Shown piece by piece: positions 45,951-59,794 of a stretch of DNA of 64,000 nt. Position 1 is the stretch's first letter. Each line of letters begins with the position of its first letter. The stretch is taken from contig JALJCO010001075.1 in the NCBI GenBank assembly GCA_023101725.1, positions 78,501 through 142,500 of the forward strand. Reading direction: 5' to 3'. The notes below the pieces were generated by a model that worked only from the letters and a program-made list of their open reading frames with translations, made no database searches and had not been told where the DNA came from. Origin of the DNA: Atherinomorus stipes (lineage: Eukaryota > Chordata > Actinopteri > Atheriniformes > Atherinidae). The position numbers and the translations under genes were made by a program.

Positions 45951-48900
45951 TGAGCAGGCGGAGTCTGGCTGCGCACATAGTAAAATCCTCACCGTGCACT
46001 GCAAGAAAAAAAAGTCAAAATAAAAACCAGTTTATCATCTGGCCATGTGCTCATGATGCATGTTCAAACATGGGAGACACACGCTGCCAATGGGATGGTT
46101 GATTCCGCCATTTAGATAAACGAATTTTATCTACTTATGGAAAATGCTTTTTTAAATGACTTATTAGTTTGATAAATGCCTCATAGGATTCATGATTATG
46201 GTTGCAAACGTCATTCTAAAAATCCGATTTTTTTCTACAAGCAGCTTTTCAGTGAAGTCATTGGAAATATCCCACAAAACGAAGAAAACCGAGTTTATAA
46301 AAGTTAAAAGATTGTACCTGTCCGGATTCTTCCGCAAAACACACAATAGTAATTAGCTTTCCCAGCAGGCACGATTAGAGCGTCAGTGGAAAATGATGTC
46401 TTTCAGCAAATAAATCATCTAAGTTTTGGCATCAACAATCTATCATCTCTGTGACTTCAAGTTTCCTCTGCTCTGAAAAAAATCAACGTTTCGTTCAACA
46501 TCAGTAAATTTCAGGTAAACAGGTGATTTTCTCTGTTTTACCTCCTGCTATAACTGCAGCCTAAAATGCCCGTTGATATGTTAAAAACGAAATAATTCAG
46601 TCCTTTGAGGGAGAATTTCTTTGTCTATTCAGAGACAATAAAAAGGACAGGTGGCAGCATCAACCGTGTATACAGTGTCAACAGGATGTGTATAGGCAAC
46701 ACTACCTCAGTAAAATAAAAACAAAGGCTTTGTGGACATTTCAAACAGAGTTGTGGGGAGGGGAGGACTGACAGGTACACAGCAGGAATAATTGTCTTTC
46801 AGTGCTAAGCGTTTGAGTTATTGTCTCAGAGATTTTCTTTGCACTTCAAGTGAACAGCAAAATCAGATTATTCTCAGTTGCATGATATTTTTGCACAAAT
46901 AGGGCTTGTTAGAAATAATGACAGTTATTTTTCCTTGTGTGGACTTTGTGTTCATAAAATAACCAAGTTCAATTCTGACAATACATTTGTGTAATAGGAG
47001 ACTCACTCCATGGAATATGCTAACCCCAATCCAATTTTTAGTCTTGTAAGCCTATTAAGTCCACCTGAGCATGCAAAGAGCAATTGTCTCCCTAAATTAG
47101 TGAACCACATACAGTAAGTCTCATTAAACACAAAATTGCACGGAAACCCATAAAAAGGTTCTGGGACTGGAAATATAAATTGTACAGATTGTGAGCGAGC
47201 GAGCGGGTGTGTGCTCCCTGTGTGCCGAAGGCATTAAGTGAAAGAGTGTGCAATGTTTATGGATATCTCAGTGCAGTTGTACTGCTAAATCCATACATCT
47301 GCCTCTCCACGTGTGCCCAGAGATGCCACCCAGAAGCCAAGGCAAAACCTGATTGAAGCAGGTGGCATGTGCAGTGACCTCACACAGCCCAGATGGACCA
47401 GCACTGCACAGATAGTAATATAGGGGCAACATGGGTGTCACATGGAGCTCGGTGGTAGGTGGCTTTGTGGAAATAAAATACCACTTAATAGCAGGTTTTA
47501 GATATTCTTTGATGAAAAGGTCTTTCTCTAACCTGCCTGACTCCGTGCAGATGGTATGGTAAAGGTAACTGCATGGATAGAAACTACTAGGTGAATAGAG
47601 ACCTCAAAGCATTGCAATAGCGACAGACTTGCCAAAAAAAAAAAGAAAAAAAAATCTTGGCAGGGGATATATGCTAGTAAATGATATTGCTCCCTCTCCT
47701 TCTCTGTAAGTCACAGTCAGACAGCTTATCTGATTGTACTCTTCACGCCAATTAAGACAAAAGCAACTAAATATAAATATGTTATGATTCCCTCTCTCGA
47801 ATGGCCTTTGGTTCTTTATTCCCTAGCAAACATTTTCCAGCTGGAGGCTAGATATTCATGTATGCAGAGGTAGAGATTTGTAGATACAGTATAGGAGTCA
47901 TTTCAAAAGGAAAAAAAGGAGGTTCAACAACCCCACTGAAGTACAGGTAATCTTCGAAATGCCACAGCTTTTGTTTCAAATGCACAAAGCTGATAATGAA
48001 TGGCTGGGAATGGGGAGACTGGACAGGATGAGAAATATGTTATGTTTAGCAGAGCCAACATCAGAGGATAGTGAGGCCAAAAACACTGCAATCTACAGGA
48101 CCTACTTAACTGTACATTCGATCATTCTGCTCTCACAAATGCCCTCAGGTTTTACTTTCACACGGGCATTACATGTACCCACTTGTATAGATATCACCTC
48201 CAAAGGGGACTGAATATACGGGATGGAGTGTGAAAATTAGTTTGCACCCATTTGATGCAAGCGTGTTGTCATAAAGTAGGATGGACCCAAACTTCCCAGC
48301 CCCCTCTGAGGCTGTAAACACTGCAAATAAATACATAACTTTCCAAATACAGTTCAAATTGAACCATTTGAAAATGAATAATTCAAAGCAGCATTTGAAA
48401 AAATTTGTGATGTGTCTCCGAACTAAAAAAGACAACTGTGGGGCTTCACATCCAGGCTGACTGCAGGGCCTTGCAAGACTCTCAGTGATTAAAGCATTTC
48501 TACAAAGAGTTAGTTGACAAGTGGAGTTCTCAAAGCCAAAATGGGGCTAATCCACAGATAATTATCTTTGTTTGAATATTAAGCATGGCCTGACTCATGG
48601 CACAAAGTCTCCTATTTGCATTTCTGCTCTTATTGAATTTGATATTAACATTTCTATTAAATAGCAGAATTTGCATCCATGCTGTGGTAGAGAAATGATA
48701 GTCATGTTACATTCAAATACACTTTTTTCTTTGTCTTAAACAGTATCTATTTTGACACTCCATCCATTCTTAAGTGGCTGTGTCTTGTTTTGCTTTTTCC
48801 ATAAATTGTGTCACCGGCCCTCTGAGAGTGTGTTGCTGCGCAGCGTGTGGGAGATGATTCATATCACTTTGTTGCATGTCATTGCTCCCAACAGAATCCA

Positions 48901-51900
48901 TCCTAGCATCTGGCCATTTTAATACATGGTGGCTGGATTCATGAGAATTAATTGAGGGCAGAGGTAAAACAGAGTGCTACATCTATTCATGTATCCTTCA
49001 GGACTATAATAAGACAGCTTATGCTTCGTTGTCTGGGTTGTCATTTGATGTGCTTTCAAATCTTTGCCACATGGGTCATTTTTCCGCTTGATATGTCATC
49101 TGTTTTCTCCTTTTTTAGACAGGAAGTGGTTGCATTTCTTATGCTCTTTTATACAATATAATGCAATGTTATACAGAACTGGCTCCAGGAAGTGTTGACA
49201 GATACAGAGTATGTCAAGTACTTTAAAAGTGCCCTTTATTAAACTGTGTTTTTTTTCACACATACAAACTAATTTACATGCATAAATATCAGTGTTAGCA
49301 TTTGATTTTTATATTTCAGTGCCAGAAAAACATTTCTCACAATCGCGATACATTTCCATGGCCTCCATAGGTTCCTAACTCCTGCAAGACAAACAGTGTG
49401 ACACCTCAAATTATGCCAGCACTCGGCCTTTGACATACAGTAAGCTGGTGCACTCTCCCCTTGTGAAGATTTTACATCGCCTCTCTTTGTAGTGCCCTTC
49501 AGAGAACCCGTTGCTTCGCCGCCCTGCGTGCAAGCGTGTAATCCGTTCCATCAATGAACTCCACTGTGTCATTTAGCCGCTCTCAGGATGGCGGCTACTT
49601 TCCCCGCAGAGAGTCCGGCCTACGATATTAAGGCAAATGGCGTGAAGAGGCTAGGGCCAGTTAGCCATGGCTGAGGCTTGGAATTGAAAATAGCATCAAC
49701 CCCATGCAGGGGCTGGTAAACACAAAAAGGAGCCTGGGGCGCAACACAGGGCCACCCTCCCCTCTATGTACTCCAGCTCTGTTTTGGGAGAGCTGTGGAA
49801 AAGCAATACCCCCCTCCCCCTCTTCAGCTGGATATTATCACATGGTGAAGTGAGTTGTAGTCTCCTGCTGGGCCATGTGTTGGAGGGCTGTTATTGGGCT
49901 TGTTTAAGATCGCCAGCGAGTCATGGAAAATGCATGCGGTGGCGAAGAGAGGCGCAGGCCTGGTGTGTAACGCATCTTGGTGGAGGCTAAACTAGCACTT
50001 TGGGCAGGGAATTGTGATGCACGTTGTGTTTTGCTTTGGTATTGCACTCAAAAGGAATATTAAAATTTATGGACCATGAGGGTTTGGGCTGCAAATGAAC
50101 ATACATAAACAAGGCTTGCACGCTCCTGGTGCTTTAAAATGCTACAAATCTTTACTTTGAAACTGCTGTAAAATTCAAACAGATGCCACATGCCCAACAA
50201 GGTTCCTAAAGGAAATGAGAAGTACTAGTGTAGAGGAGATGCTGCAAAATCTATATGAAAACAGTGCATGTCATCCTGCTGAATATCCAGTAAGTGTTTT
50301 TTCAAGTTTAATATAAAGTCTAAACTTGGTGAGTCAAAATCTTCGGCTTGCAAAACAAAATATTTTTGCAGCACAGGCAAAATAAAGAAGGGAGAATACT
50401 ATTTTTCTGCTGGATCTTGTTTGGATTGAGATCTCTGGTGAAACATTCATTTCAGACAAAGACCCTGTTTTTTTTTAACCAAAAATAAAGAGGAGAAGGA
50501 ATCTAAATTAACTCTCAGATGTGAAAACTACATTATTGAGATCTCATCACCAGCCACCGGCAAAATTAGGTGCATTTTTTCTGCAAACTGCAAAAACCTC
50601 CTGTGAGTCATGAGGAGGGCCCAAAGCACAACAGATGTTGCTTGACTTCTAAAATAATAGAGAGGCAGGGCTGAATACCTTGACAGCACAGTCCTTATGT
50701 ACTCTTAGCACTGGAAGAGTGCCAGGGAAGAATTAGGTCAGCTAAAGTGCATTGTGCCTGGTGGAACTCCACGTTAAAACAGCATCAGGGGAGAGATGAA
50801 GGGTGGAGGTGGGGGGATGTTTAGTGGCACACAGGTAGAAATTTCTGGAGCAGCACAACCTGTTTTTTTCGCTCTCTCTCTCTCTCTTTATTCTCGTATC
50901 ATGGAAACGTGAGCAGAAACGTTACACCCCTGAGTCCAGACTGCAGCCTAATTATTTTCAGCAATGAAAAGAGAAGGAAAAGGGGAATGAGAGAGAGGGA
51001 AAAATGCATGCGAATTGCAATTCTTTCATACAGCCTGCATACAGGGTGTATAACCACAAGCCTGAAAAAATCCTTACAGCACAATAAAACTGATTGTATC
51101 ATCACCTTTTTCCCCTTACAGGCTGCATTTCTACTACTCTTCACATCACCTCCTAAAAGGAGCATGTACTGCTGAAGTACACTGTGATGGGAAGGAAAAA
51201 AGGCAGGGCAGGGATGAGAGGAAAGAGAAGGCGCAGTCAATACCCATTTTTGCCAAGACATCCCAGTGAAAAAGAGCAAAGAGACAAAAGGAGCAGATGG
51301 ATGGAGATGGAGCTAATACTGAAAGAGAGTGTGACAGGGAGCAACAAAAGCAAGAGGGAGCTGCTGTGAGTGATAGAAAGAGTTGGACAAAGATGGGGCA
51401 TGAATTAGAGGCAGACATGGAAAGAGGGGAATGAAGATGGCAGCTGAGTACAGGAAGGAATGATTAGGGACAGGAAGTGTCGACTTTAACAAAACGGCTG
51501 GAAAGATGGGAGGCTGGAAACCACCTCGCCATGCTCTGAGGCTGTTCCCTCTCTCATCTTGTGATAACCCACCTTACCGTCTCCCGTAGGGATGACACCA
51601 GTTCCCTGCCTAACTCCCAGTGCCAGTCCAACTGCATTCACTATCTAAGTGTTAATCTAATTGTTACCACCTTCCCATCCCCCGCATATTCCAGTCACAG
51701 TCTGCGATCTTTCTGCTTACGATGAGTATCTCGCCGACATGTTATACGTATTCATTTACAGGAAGGGCTAGATTTTCACACACAGACATATAAACAATCC
51801 CTCCCACTGCCAACACGACCCCATTGCCCCCTCTGACTATCACATCTTGGACACTAAATTGAGTTGCGAATGCAAATTCATGTTGGTGATAACAACTGTG

Positions 51901-54900
51901 AGTGATAATGAGATGTGGTATTGAAGATGTTGGAAAATAATTGGCTTTGATATGTGTAGAATTGTGATTTTAACTGGACGTGATATTCAAATGACTTGGC
52001 AGCCATCCATCAACACGAGAGTGTGTGTGTAAGCATCTTTTTAGATTGTGCTGAGCAATAATGCTGGCTTTTCCTTGTGGGTAAACGACCTCGTTGTTTC
52101 TGGCAGATGCATTTTTTTTTTTTTTCCCAGTCAAACATTGTTATGCCTTAAGCCATTTCCACTATCTGGAAATAAAATGATTTCCATAACTTATTTTCAT
52201 CATATCTGATCATCAGTGGTTGAAATCAAGAGCAAGATGGACTGTGAGGCAGTCATTCAATCAGGCCTCCCAGTTCCTGTAGCCTTCTCCAGGTCCTGCT
52301 CGCATCCCCTTGTTGTGCATTTTGCAGTGCTGCGTGTCCACCGGGACCGTCATCACTGCCACAATAAACAGGATAAATCAGCACTGGCACTGGGCACTTT
52401 GGTCCAGATGACGCGTGTAATTAAGGAGTAATTGGCATGTCATCTGTACATGAGGAAATATGACATGCAAGAACCAGATGCACACACTGTGCAGCCCTAC
52501 AACAAGCACTGCTCCAACAACTGTGTCCTCAAAGGCTTTTTGAAGAGGGATAACTTCCTTTGCACTGCTGACGCTCTCACTTCCTTAACGTCTTTACTCA
52601 CTCTGCAAACTCTCTTGCATTATAATTCACTTGCCTATTCATTTATTTACATGCTAACACATTTAAACACTAATTTGCTAACTTATTCATTTATTTACAT
52701 GCTAACCCACTTACTGCCGCTTGCATTCTGCAACTTATTCATTTATCTACATCCAGGATGACACAGTTGCTTTCTTGAGTATTCATTTATGCACGTGGGA
52801 AGTCACTTAAATTCTTACTTGTTTAATTAAGAAGCTCTGTCTTTTCTCTTCACACAAAAGGATGGGTTTCTGCAGCTTAGTACACAATGAAGCTACACAC
52901 AATGGTAGATGGCCAAGATGCCCTTTCATGCTTTAGGTCAGGCCAGCCGCAACAATAGGTGTGAACTGCCCTTATCTCTACTTGTAAACGGGAAGCTCCG
53001 GGATAAGTCAGAGCCTGATTTCATTGCTCATGTGGGAGATGTTAGGATGAACATGTGCATTATGTTTTCTGTAGTTCGTTGACAAGCCAATGATTTACAA
53101 AAGAAGAGAAAAAGAAAAATCACCACCAAGCTTTCAGATGATGCGCCAAGTTTATCTAAAATGCACCAAAGGCACACTTGCATTTATTCCACTTTCACTT
53201 ATCTGCAGCCATTAGTCACTGCAAATGCATTTTTAAATAAGGAGGAACAGCATCTTCTCTTAAAATTAATGTACCTCATGATTATTAAAGGTGTGCCAAA
53301 GCAAGCAGGCATTATGAATCATGTGGTATGTTTGTGAGGGAATTTTAAACAATGCCAGCCAGGACAAAGAAAGCCACGACTTAACTAAAATAAAGTTTGG
53401 GCGTGGAACTGGTTACAGGAGGGGTTGAGCTTGGCAGGGAGCGAGGTCAGCCATGCACTTGGCTGCTAACCCCAGATAGCTGCTGGCTAATTTGCAGTAT
53501 GCTCTCAATCGCAACAGAAAGCCCAGAGCCACGCTGAGGGGAGAGAGGGTGGCCATAACGGCAAAGCAAATGGCTCATAGAGATATCCCAGTTGTTTTTC
53601 ATCACATCAATTTCACGCCTGTGCCGCCAGTTCTTCAGAAATGTGACAAGATGGGGAGGGAAAAGAGAAAGTAGGAGAAAGGGATGGAGGAGATAGCGCA
53701 GGGGAAGAAAACAATGAGCTTGGAGATACATGAAGCTGGCAATGTTAATCTCAACGCCTGTTCCGGGCGCAAGTGATTGCTGTCAGAGCTGTCTAGTGAG
53801 CAAACAAATGAAAAAATCTTGAAAACTAATATCTTCACTGACAGTTTGCCCACTTCTCAATTTACTGACGCAACACAGGATTTTTTCCAGCAATTCGGTC
53901 TAGTATTTCTGTTTGCTTATTATTGAGGGATCTTTTGCTATTAGGACAGTACTTCCTTACCATACCCTTACAAACACCTTGTGCTGCCTCCTGGAAACAC
54001 AGACAGTGTGTTTTGTTAGCCAACAGTAAAATCTGTCACATACATAATAGATATCCCACCCTCTGTTACCGGTGCAACATTTACTGGTCAAGACTTTTCT
54101 TTCATTTTTCATTATCATTTCATTCACAGCATGAGAGCATAAGTTCTTTTTAGATGGACTTGACCATTATCAGGCCTCATAGGAAAAGTACCCAGTCCAC
54201 CCCAAAATTTTCCACTAAATTCCAAAAGGTGTTGCAGCTATAACAAAGTTTTATCTGCGGTACAAACATGTCTGTTTATACAAGCTGAGATAGCAGATAT
54301 TTAACCGGAGAATTGCTTTATGGCCTCTAGGCCAAATAGATTTTATGGCAGTTTGCATAACTCCCGTCTTTCATCTGTGGCAAGCCTTGCGCTACGCGAG
54401 ATTGTGACTCAATAGTAAAGCATCAACTGATATAGCACCGCATTAAAGGCCTCTGCAGGAGAGGATTGTATAATTAGAAAAGGGAATGTGCTATTAAAGA
54501 TATAAAAAAAAAAAACTCTTTAAATGAGAAAAGCTACTTAATTTTATGTAAATACAGGACTCATGTGCCGCAGATAAACAGCAGGAAGTCCAAATCTGTT
54601 TAAAAACTTTTTGTTTCTACTGAGCAGCTGATGGTGATCTAGTGTGGGAGGGGGACAGTCAACAAGGCTCCAACTCATTGGACAATCCTCCATCCAATAT
54701 AATTAATGACTGCACATTTTTAATTACCCCTATGCGGCAGTAGGCACTACAGCTTTTGTTTATCGAGCCCCACTGATACCCATATTAACAAAGTTAGGTT
54801 AATGATAGAGGTATTTTACTTAATAGCATTTTTATTACTCCCGCTAAGAACGAAGCAATTAATTAACAATGGACGAATTAAGATCCCCCTCCTGTAATGG

Positions 54901-57900
54901 CCTACCAACGCAGGACATCATTACCAATCGTCAAAATAATTCATAAAGCGATGACTCAGGTGGCAGGACGGTTATGGGGAAAAATGAATATTCCCCGGCA
55001 TATGTCTGATTTTTCATTTTAGAAAGGAATAAATTATGGATTCGGTCTGTCAGTGGACATGTTGGTGGTGCTGCATGCAGAGTGAGCTGCAGGATCAAAG
55101 ATGCAGAGCGGTAAGTCGCAGATGTGACAAGGATTTTCTGGGGTGGGGGGTTGGGGGGCATGATATGAACAGGTGACTATTATTTAAAGAGATAAAGGAG
55201 TGAATTAAAGATGCACTGAACAACTACAAAAGAGTTAGAGATGGGAAAGTGAGGGAGAGCTGGGAATGTTCAAGAAATGACATCGAATAATGGACCTCAA
55301 AGATATATATGAAAGCGCATAATCTTTTAAGCTTGCATTTGAAGGTAATCTCCCATTAAAGAACACTTGCTATTTCTTTGTCGAGGAGAAATGCAAAGAC
55401 AGCAGAACCGATGGGGACTATTGGTGTGACTTTGACTAGGGGAAAGAGTGAAATGGCAAAAGGTGCAATTTCTTAACCGCTGGACCTGCGTGGTGAATTC
55501 TCCCATTCCAAAAAAACTAAACTAAAACAGTGGCTGCTGAGAAATATAATCCCCCACCCCCAACCTCCCACCGCACACACACAAACACACACTGAGCCCA
55601 AGTACACATGCAACAAAGAGGCAGAGATTAAAGCATTAATTCAGTGAGAGGGAATAGAATCCTGGCATAAATTTAGAGTGAATGTTTTGGGGTTATCTTC
55701 TCTGCTGACTGTCGTTTCTACTCTCTGTACTCCATTGCACTCCACATACAAATGGAAATCAGGGTCACACCCTGTATCCTGCAGCATATAAGGCTCTAAA
55801 CTCTTGTTTTTCTTTGATAAGCTGTGTGTGTGTGTATGTGTTTACGGCGACAACAGGTGCACTCTTGAACATGGAAATATACCAAACTATCCATGTGCAT
55901 GTGTAGATATTAGTGTGTGAGGGTGTGTCTGTAGATGTGGCTATTACCATGTCTGACTGTGCATTTCAGGCTGTGTCTACCTTTAAAACAAACAAACAAA
56001 CAAAAAGCTAAGAGCAAGCCTTATGTCTCTACAATATGGGATGTGCCTTACCAGCCACACCAGCTTTCCCTCAGCTTTACATTGGATACCAGCTGGTGGG
56101 GCACCGCAGCTTACCTTGCCAGTGTCACAAACGAAAACATATAGAAAACTATTCTGGCAGCCTGCAGTCCTCATTAAAAATGCACCAACGCTGAACGCTC
56201 CCATTAATTTGAGCATGCTGTATTTAGTGAGTGTAGCCTCGTGTACAGTCTATAAAACACAGCAATTAAAATAGGTACTTTTGGCTTCATCAAGGCTTAG
56301 CCGGGTGTAATGGGCCAGAAATGTGAAAAATACCTCTAGCAGCCAAAGCCCCATGTGAGAGCAGCCAGGAGGCTGCACACAGCACAAACTTAGATATGAA
56401 AGAGGAAGATGACATGATCTAATCTTGCACTGGCCTGATAATGGAAAGAAAATCTGTTAATGTTCTTGCTACGGTGTTTAGATAAACATCTCAGAGGTAT
56501 CAATTCTTATTTCAAGACCTCAGTCATTCCAATATAGAAGAGAAAATAAAGGTGTCACAGTAGAAAAATGATGCATCTTTAGCCAAACATATTATGAACA
56601 TATGAGAGCAGGTGTGATATTTAACCATGTACAAACATACATGACCCCGTGGACAAAAACATCTAGCTTATTTCTGTTGGAACCTACTATGAAGTACAAG
56701 GTTGAGGTCAGTGGTAAACAGCATCTGTCATGACATAATTATGACTGTTGTATGAACTTCTCGCAGCAGGGGGTTCAAGGAGAAGTGCTAAGATGCAGGT
56801 CATTGAAGAATGCTTTCATGAAACCCGAGTAGGTTACACCGTGGAGCAATCACATGTGCAGCAGACCCTCTAAGACTTTGATGATTGCTCAAAGGCACAG
56901 ACAGAATAGCTCACATTATCCTGTCCCATAGCAACAACTCTTTTCTTTCTCGTCATTCTAGGAGCAGCTCAAACATATAAGTACTCTGATTTATGCATTT
57001 TCCCATAATAAAAGGGCAAATATATGGTGGAATGGGTCATTTTAGGTTGCAAAGTGTTGCTTTTTATTCATTAATCTTTTCTTTATCTCACTGGTTGGGT
57101 CTTTAGGAATCCAGTCTGTAAATGGTGACAATGAATTTGTGAAGAATATTCATGTGGAAGCAGCAGGCAGAGGGGACACTGATATCAGAGGAGCATTCGA
57201 AAAGCATGCAACAGCAGTCATGTAACGATTCCTGACAAGCAATTATATTTTCATGCATATTCCAAGCAACGAGGGACATTAGACACACATATGGACAACA
57301 AGGCAAAGAGTGTTTATAATAAATAGACACACTGCCAACATGGTAGCGTTACAGTTAAAACAGAGAAAGGAACAGATGAGGAAAGGAGATCTCCCAAATA
57401 AGTCAGTAAAAAACCCTCCACTGGTTTCAGAACATGCTGGAATAAGTCCCATATAAACAAGTGTGGGTTACTGTGTCACTTTGTGTTCTTGTTAGTCATC
57501 CTGCAAGTAAGGCAGGCTCAGCTTTGTAAAGCTGTTCACATTTCCATACCCTAATAATAATTACCCTTTATTTACCCTCTGCCCCACAGGCATCTGGAGT
57601 AAGCAGGCCATGAATATAACCGCATCCATTCTTAAATGTGATTTCACATCAGGAGGTGGCCACATGGTATGGAAGATAAATCATTTTCTAAAGATATATA
57701 TATATATGTGCGTGTGTGTGTTGCCAAGTAAGATAAGGAGACAACTTAGTCCACTGTTGTTTACAAGTCTCCTTTTTATGAATTTTATTTATGGTGGATC
57801 ATGACCTCGAATAAGATTACCCAGTCAATAACATGAATTCACCAAATTGCAGTTGCTGATAAGACCACACTGCAGAACTGTTTCATAATAAATACTTCCG

Positions 57901-58757
57901 ATGGATAATGAAACTAGGGCGTGATTATGTTTAACAGTAAAACTGTAACGTCTAACTGCTGCATAATGACTAATGGCAGTGTGATTTTAATGACTGCTCC
58001 TGCTGCTGCCATGCACTAATTCAAAAATGATTGGTTACTTACTTTCCTTTCCTGGAGAGAAATGTGCGCAATCAAATGTGGGAGCATGATAGTACAGTGG
58101 GGGAACTGAGGTGGCCAATTATCAGCTGACCACCCTCAGCTAATGAGAAATACCACAATATGGGGGGGATTGTTTAAGAGACTTGGAAGATTTTAAGCAA
58201 TTGGACTTTGTTTTGGTTTGAAAAAATAAATAAATATGTTTAAAAAATAGTTTAATCATAAGAAGAATGCAAAAAAACCTTGACTGGGAAGAATGAGAAA
58301 CTACAGGAATTTAAGGGAGATAAAATTAACTTCTCTTTTTTATTTCAGGAGAATATCAGTATTGTCTTCCAAAGCAGGACTTGTAATTCTTGCAATCTAA
58401 TCTAATACAGGGTTAACACTGTCAAAGAAGCCTTCCACCAATAGACTTACACTAGACTTATTCATCCTCTAGGTTTAAGAATGTGTTGCAACTGACAGTT
58501 TAGCATCTGCCATGGCTTAAAAATCAACTAATTTGTCATTTACTCTCAGCCATTAAAACTTCTGCCTTTAGATTAACTATCTTCAGAGACAGTGTGTGGG
58601 AATAAGTGACACTGAGCAAGAAAAGGGCAGATTTCCAACTCAGTACCACCTCCAGGCCCTCTGTGGAGCTAGTGTTTGATTAGTCTGTTCTAGTCTGCTG
58701 TAGTTATAAGTGACAACTGAAACTTGTGACAAATACTCCTTTTTTCTTGGTCACCTG
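45951..58757. other. Upstream intergenic DNA of ppargc1a
   Basis: No coding exon with family similarity on either strand. It contains simple repeats (poly-T 52113-52126, (TG)n near 55822 and 57704, the tandem repeat near 52.6 kb) and non-repetitive AT-rich segments, notably 54690-54930. Alternative upstream ppargc1a first exons exist in mammals; I could not identify one here. Confidence 0.6.
52618..52757 (+). repeat. Degenerate tandem repeat (about 50-65 bp unit)
   Basis: The block ATTCATTTATTTACATGCTAAC occurs twice (starting near 52638 and 52687), and a third partial copy reads ATTCATTTATCTACATCC near 52737. It makes a frame-open but non-protein-like stretch. Confidence 0.75.
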
Positions 58758-58901
58758 CACTGAAAAAAAAAATGATACATTGGATCAACTTAAAAAAATT
58801 GCTGTAATCTGTTACAACTTAATTCATTAGTTTTTTCTCAAACTAAATTTCTGATTGGTGGAAACCATAAATTTTGATTAACTGGAAATACATCTTTTAC
58901 C

Positions 58902-59794
58902 TTAAAGGAATAGTACACCCACAGAATGATCTGTGTTCATTTTCTACTCACCCTCATGCTGAGCAAGACTCTGGAGCACTTTTTTAATGTATCAAATGCA
59001 GCCGGAGATCAGACAGATTTTCGTTTTCCCCCCAATTAATGGATTTCACCGGCGACTGAACCAAAAAGGTTCATAAAAGTCCACAAAAACTTGGCAATAT
59101 TCCTCCATACTGCTCGTCCAATGTAATCCAAGAGTCCTGAGTGGGTAGCATCCAAAATTTATTCGAAACGACATCATTTAGTATAATTTTATAGCCTAAA
59201 CACTACTACATATGGCTGCTGCAAAGCACCCCCCTGCGAGTTCATGACACTAGCAGCCGCTCCAGAGGAGATCGTGCGTTCTCTTTTTCTTTCTTTCTTT
59301 GCTTTAAATCAATAGCCAACCCTTGTTGTGTTTGTCCCAGTTTGTCCGCAGCTCGTTCACTCCTAGTACAATGTAAACAGCTAATTTTTTCTTCTACGCT
59401 TGCATTATCGGCAGAGTAGGCTCTGAATGCTGAGGCTTCTGTAGTGTCGTGAACTTGCAGGGGCATGCTTTGCGGCAGCTATATGTACTCCTGTTTAGTC
59501 TATCAAAATATATAAAATGATTTAGTTTCAAGTAAATTATGGATGCTACCCACTCAGGACGATTGGATAACAGTATGCAGTATGGAGGAATATTGCCAAG
59601 TTTTTGTGAACTTTTATGGACCTTTTTGGTTTGAGTCCTGGTGAACTCCATTGTATGAAAGTTGGGGGAAAATGAAAACCTCTCCGATCTCCAGCTGCAT
59701 TTGAGATATTAAAAAAGTACTCCAGAGTCTTGCTCAGCATGAGGGTGAGTAGAAAATGAAGGAACATCATTCTGTGGGAGTACTATTCCTTTAA
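58902..59794. mobile_element. Palindromic foldback transposon, about 330-bp arms
   Basis: TTAAAGGAATAGTAC at the left and GTACTATTCCTTTAA at the right head inverted arms (about 58902-59250 and 59445-59794). Both arms carry matching blocks: ACTCACCCTCATGCTGAGCA, AAGACTCTGGAG, CATAAAAGTCCACAAAAACTT and CTGAGTGGGTAGCATCC. The 190-bp centre is unique. Flanking TA (or TTAA) fits a Tc1/mariner- or piggyBac-type target. Termini resemble the element at 1425-2293 (TA-AAGG...CCTT-TA). Confidence 0.8.

Noticed and set aside
52432..52761. 109-aa frame with repeated SFIYMLTHL units
   Set aside because: Produced by the degenerate tandem DNA repeat, not by a repeat protein.
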